Below, piece after piece: positions 61,501-64,000 of a DNA stretch of 64,000 nucleotides (its first letter is position 1; each line of letters opens with the position of its first letter). The stretch comes from Diplonema papillatum (taxonomy: Eukaryota > Euglenozoa > Diplonemea > Diplonemida > Diplonemidae), in contig JAPJBO010000020.1 in assembly GCA_030068145.1 (NCBI GenBank), forward strand, positions 62,001-126,000, read 5' to 3'. The notes under the pieces were generated by a model. That model saw only the letters and a list, made by a program, of their open reading frames with translations. It made no database searches and was not told the DNA's origin. A program made the position numbers and the translations under genes.

Positions 61501-64000
61501 AGGGCGAAGTTCATCTCGTGGCTGTCGCGACACAGGATCTGCTTCAAGGCGTAGTACTTACCGCTCTTCTTGTTCTTGACCTTGTGCACCCGGCCCTGAC
61601 CGCCGGAGCCGATCTGCCAGAGACGCTCATAGTCCTCCATCGGCTGGCGAGGGATCTTGGTGGAGTGTGTACGAACAGGTGGGAGCGGGGTGCGGACTAC
61701 TGCGCCACGAAGCAGTCAGTCAGTTGGTTCTTTCGAAAATGGGAAAGAAGAAGCTGTCAGTAAAAGAAAAAGGGGCTCTAGGGGGGGGGCGGGGAAAAAA
61801 AAGGGGGAGGGGGGGGTCTGTCATTTTTGGTTCAGAGTGAAAATCATCCATGTAGGCGGTTGCAGCTGGGCGCCCCCCTGTTCGGAACTCGACTTCTCGA
61901 AGGCTGTTCCATACAACTTTTATCTCACGGGTAGCCTCACCCAATTTGGAAGTTTTTCGAGACTGGAGGTCCTATGAACATGCAATGTGAATAGCCTCTA
62001 TTCGAGCCAACCCCACTTTTCTTGCAACAATTATGAAAGTGTATTGTTTTTGGACTAGATAATAGTGAGGAGCTAGCTTTTCTTTCCCCTGCCAAAATGC
62101 ATAGAGGTGGCAGAGTGAACGGGCGTCGGCCTCAGGCCGGTAGGCCCGGGTTCAAACCCTGCCCATGACACTTTTCCTGTCGAAGATTCTGATGTGCCCG
62201 AAATTTGCGTTTTTTGCGGAGTTTCTCAGTATCTCGCGGTATTTGGGTCACCCCGGGAAACGGAGTCGGGGGAGTCCAAACTTGCTACCAGAACCCTAAC
62301 TTTGCTTCGCGCGAACTTTGCTTCACCAGAACTTAGCTTCGCCAGAACTTAGCATCGCCTGAACTTTGCATCGCCCGAACGTTGCTTCACCAGAACTCGG
62401 CTTCGCGAACTTTGCTTCGAACTTAGCTTCCCGAACTTAGCTTTGCCCGAACTTGGCTTCGCCAGAACGTAGCATCGCCGCTGCTTCACCAGAACTTAGC
62501 ATCGCCCGAGCGTTGCTTCGCCCGAACTCAAGCTGCACCCGAAGTTTCTTCACCAGAACTTAGCTTCGCCCGTCGCCCGATCTTTACTGTTTCCCGAACT
62601 TTAACTGGAACGACAAGAGATGGCAGCAGGCGCCTGATTTGTGACCTTTCGTGTGCACACAGTCGCGGTTGGCCATCGCGGCATTGTGACTAGTAGTGGA
62701 CTACCGTGGCTGTAACGTGTAACAGGAAACCAGGGCCTGCGAAATGGCTACCACATAAGGATGGCAGCAGGCGCCTGATTCGTGACCTTTCGTGCTGCCT
62801 CCAGTCTCGCCCCGCGCCGGTCTTTAGCCGAGCGCACGTACTCTGAGACTGTCTGCACTTTTATCCGTGTGCCGTGACTACGTGGATAGAAGTCGGACAA
62901 AGGCCTAGTGGATCAACCCACCTGGGAGTTCCCGTGTCTTTTGACTACAAGTAGCTCCAACTCCTCATCCACACGAAGACGTGGCATACAAGTCCTGTCG
63001 CGGCATTTGAAACGCTCTCCCCCCATGCCAGCGCATTCAGTTCAGTCACCAGTAGCCGCCCGGTCGTTGATGATGCCGCCCGGTCGTTGATGATGCCACA
63101 GGCCATCCACTTTCTACCATTTATACCACATACCACACAAACGCTGATACGAGACGAATAAACGAATGTAGAACGCGCTGAGGGCATCTTTCTATTTTCC
63201 AGGTGGCGCGTAATTCAAGTGGAATACGGGGGGAAGGTGCCCGTTCACAAAACGTTGTGGTGGTGGTGGTGGGATGTGCAGGAACGCGGTTACAAAACGT
63301 TGAAAGTGTGCAGGGAAGTCAGCAACCTATCATTTCAGCAGAAAGGAGGAACGCGGCCGCCGGTTCGGATAGGACGAAAGTACTTTCAGCGCTCAGACTC
63401 TGACTTCCCGGCACTTGGGTTCACACTCTTGAGGAAATGTGACACTCCTTTTCGACACTCCTTTTCGAGAGCCGGTCCTTGGAGAATGAGAGTCATCCCT
63501 TTTGAGGCCAACGGAGAAGAAGTGCGAAACGAGACATGAGAGGTTTTCGCGGTCCGGCAAAGTACTGGCAGCGAGGGGGGAGCGGGAAAGCATGCGCCTA
63601 CAAGCTTCCTAAAAGCTTGAATTGGGCTGCTTGAGGAACTCGATTTCCTCCGGGGTCGAAGTCCGGCCGAGGATAGCATTGCGATGGGGGTACCGACCGA
63701 ACCTGTGGGTTTTGGTGGCTTCGGCACGAAGAAATGTGAAGCCGGGGGTTTTGCCTGGAGGCTTTTCGTGTTATTCTGCAGATGCTTTGAGCTATACTGG
63801 GTCTAGGTATTCAAGCGTTTTTAGAGTGAAAGTTGTATTTGGTGTGGGATTTCGTACATCTTCTTATCCGTGGTTAACTGCGCAAATTGTGTCAGCCGAA
63901 GCCGGTGAAGCTTCGACGCCGCCCACGTAATGTTTGCAAAACAGAAACACATAGGGGGTGCGGCGAAATTCCCAATTGTCGTCCCGCGCGCGTGGCGGAC

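Overview
The window looks like nuclear DNA of a repeat-rich protist. Every conserved host gene I can support lies on the minus strand, and most are split by GT-AG introns. I reconstructed those introns by matching reading phase across splice sites. One-strand gene order, together with a VIPER-like tyrosine-recombinase retroelement (a type described from trypanosomatids), points to Euglenozoa. Abundant spliceosomal introns argue against kinetoplastids and fit a diplonemid or similar lineage. That placement is inference; no rRNA, tRNA or spliced-leader gene is present to settle it.

Right to left (the direction of transcription) the host genes are: the last exon of a DUF924-type protein (63.6 kb); a NEK-like kinase fused to a coiled coil and a parallel beta-helix (61.6-56.4 kb); Pelota/Dom34 (52.5-49.5 kb); an uncertain ORF pair (48.8-48.1 kb); TBCCD1, a tubulin-cofactor-C-domain protein (45.8-43.5 kb); a small basic protein whose two exons seem to lie on either side of a 13.7 kb repeat block (40.8 and 26.8 kb); a PFA-DSP/Siw14-type pseudophosphatase (26.1-24.4 kb); a Cys/His-rich basic protein (22.8-21.2 kb); a secreted HhH/Cys-rich/P-domain-like protein (18.4-17.2 kb); a class-V aminotransferase (15.9-14.7 kb); a decayed hAT transposase (13.8-12.5 kb); a KLHDC4-like kelch protein (12.1-10.5 kb); a degenerate PRMT7/9-like protein (10.3-8.1 kb); a PDZ protein (5.3-4.9 kb); a four-helix membrane protein (4.4-3.9 kb); and a small multi-exon membrane protein (2.5-1.3 kb). 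They are mostly housekeeping functions (ribosome rescue, tubulin folding, arginine methylation family) and show no common pathway.

The most unusual region is 26.9-40.5 kb. A 50-bp satellite is interrupted by nested insertions. These are a TIR element (Z) carrying a short LTR-like element (W); a complete 4.5-kb VIPER/Ngaro-type retrotransposon with A1-ORFs-B1-A2-B2 split direct repeats and no target-site duplication; and a second TIR element (X) with long inverted satellite arms and a third element (Y) inside it. The block may sit inside a single intron.

Elsewhere, introns carry shared dispersed repeats. One family ends at or within about 15 bp of the 3' splice site in three unrelated genes and makes up almost the whole of one 301-bp intron, which resembles introner-type intron gain. 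Other repeats are a 38-copy 29-bp minisatellite in the kinase gene, a (CA)n tract directly at a splice donor, two palindromic arrays of one repeat, tRNA-derived SINE-like units with repeat tails, and a TTAA-flanked MITE. About a third of the window shows neither genes nor clear repeats.
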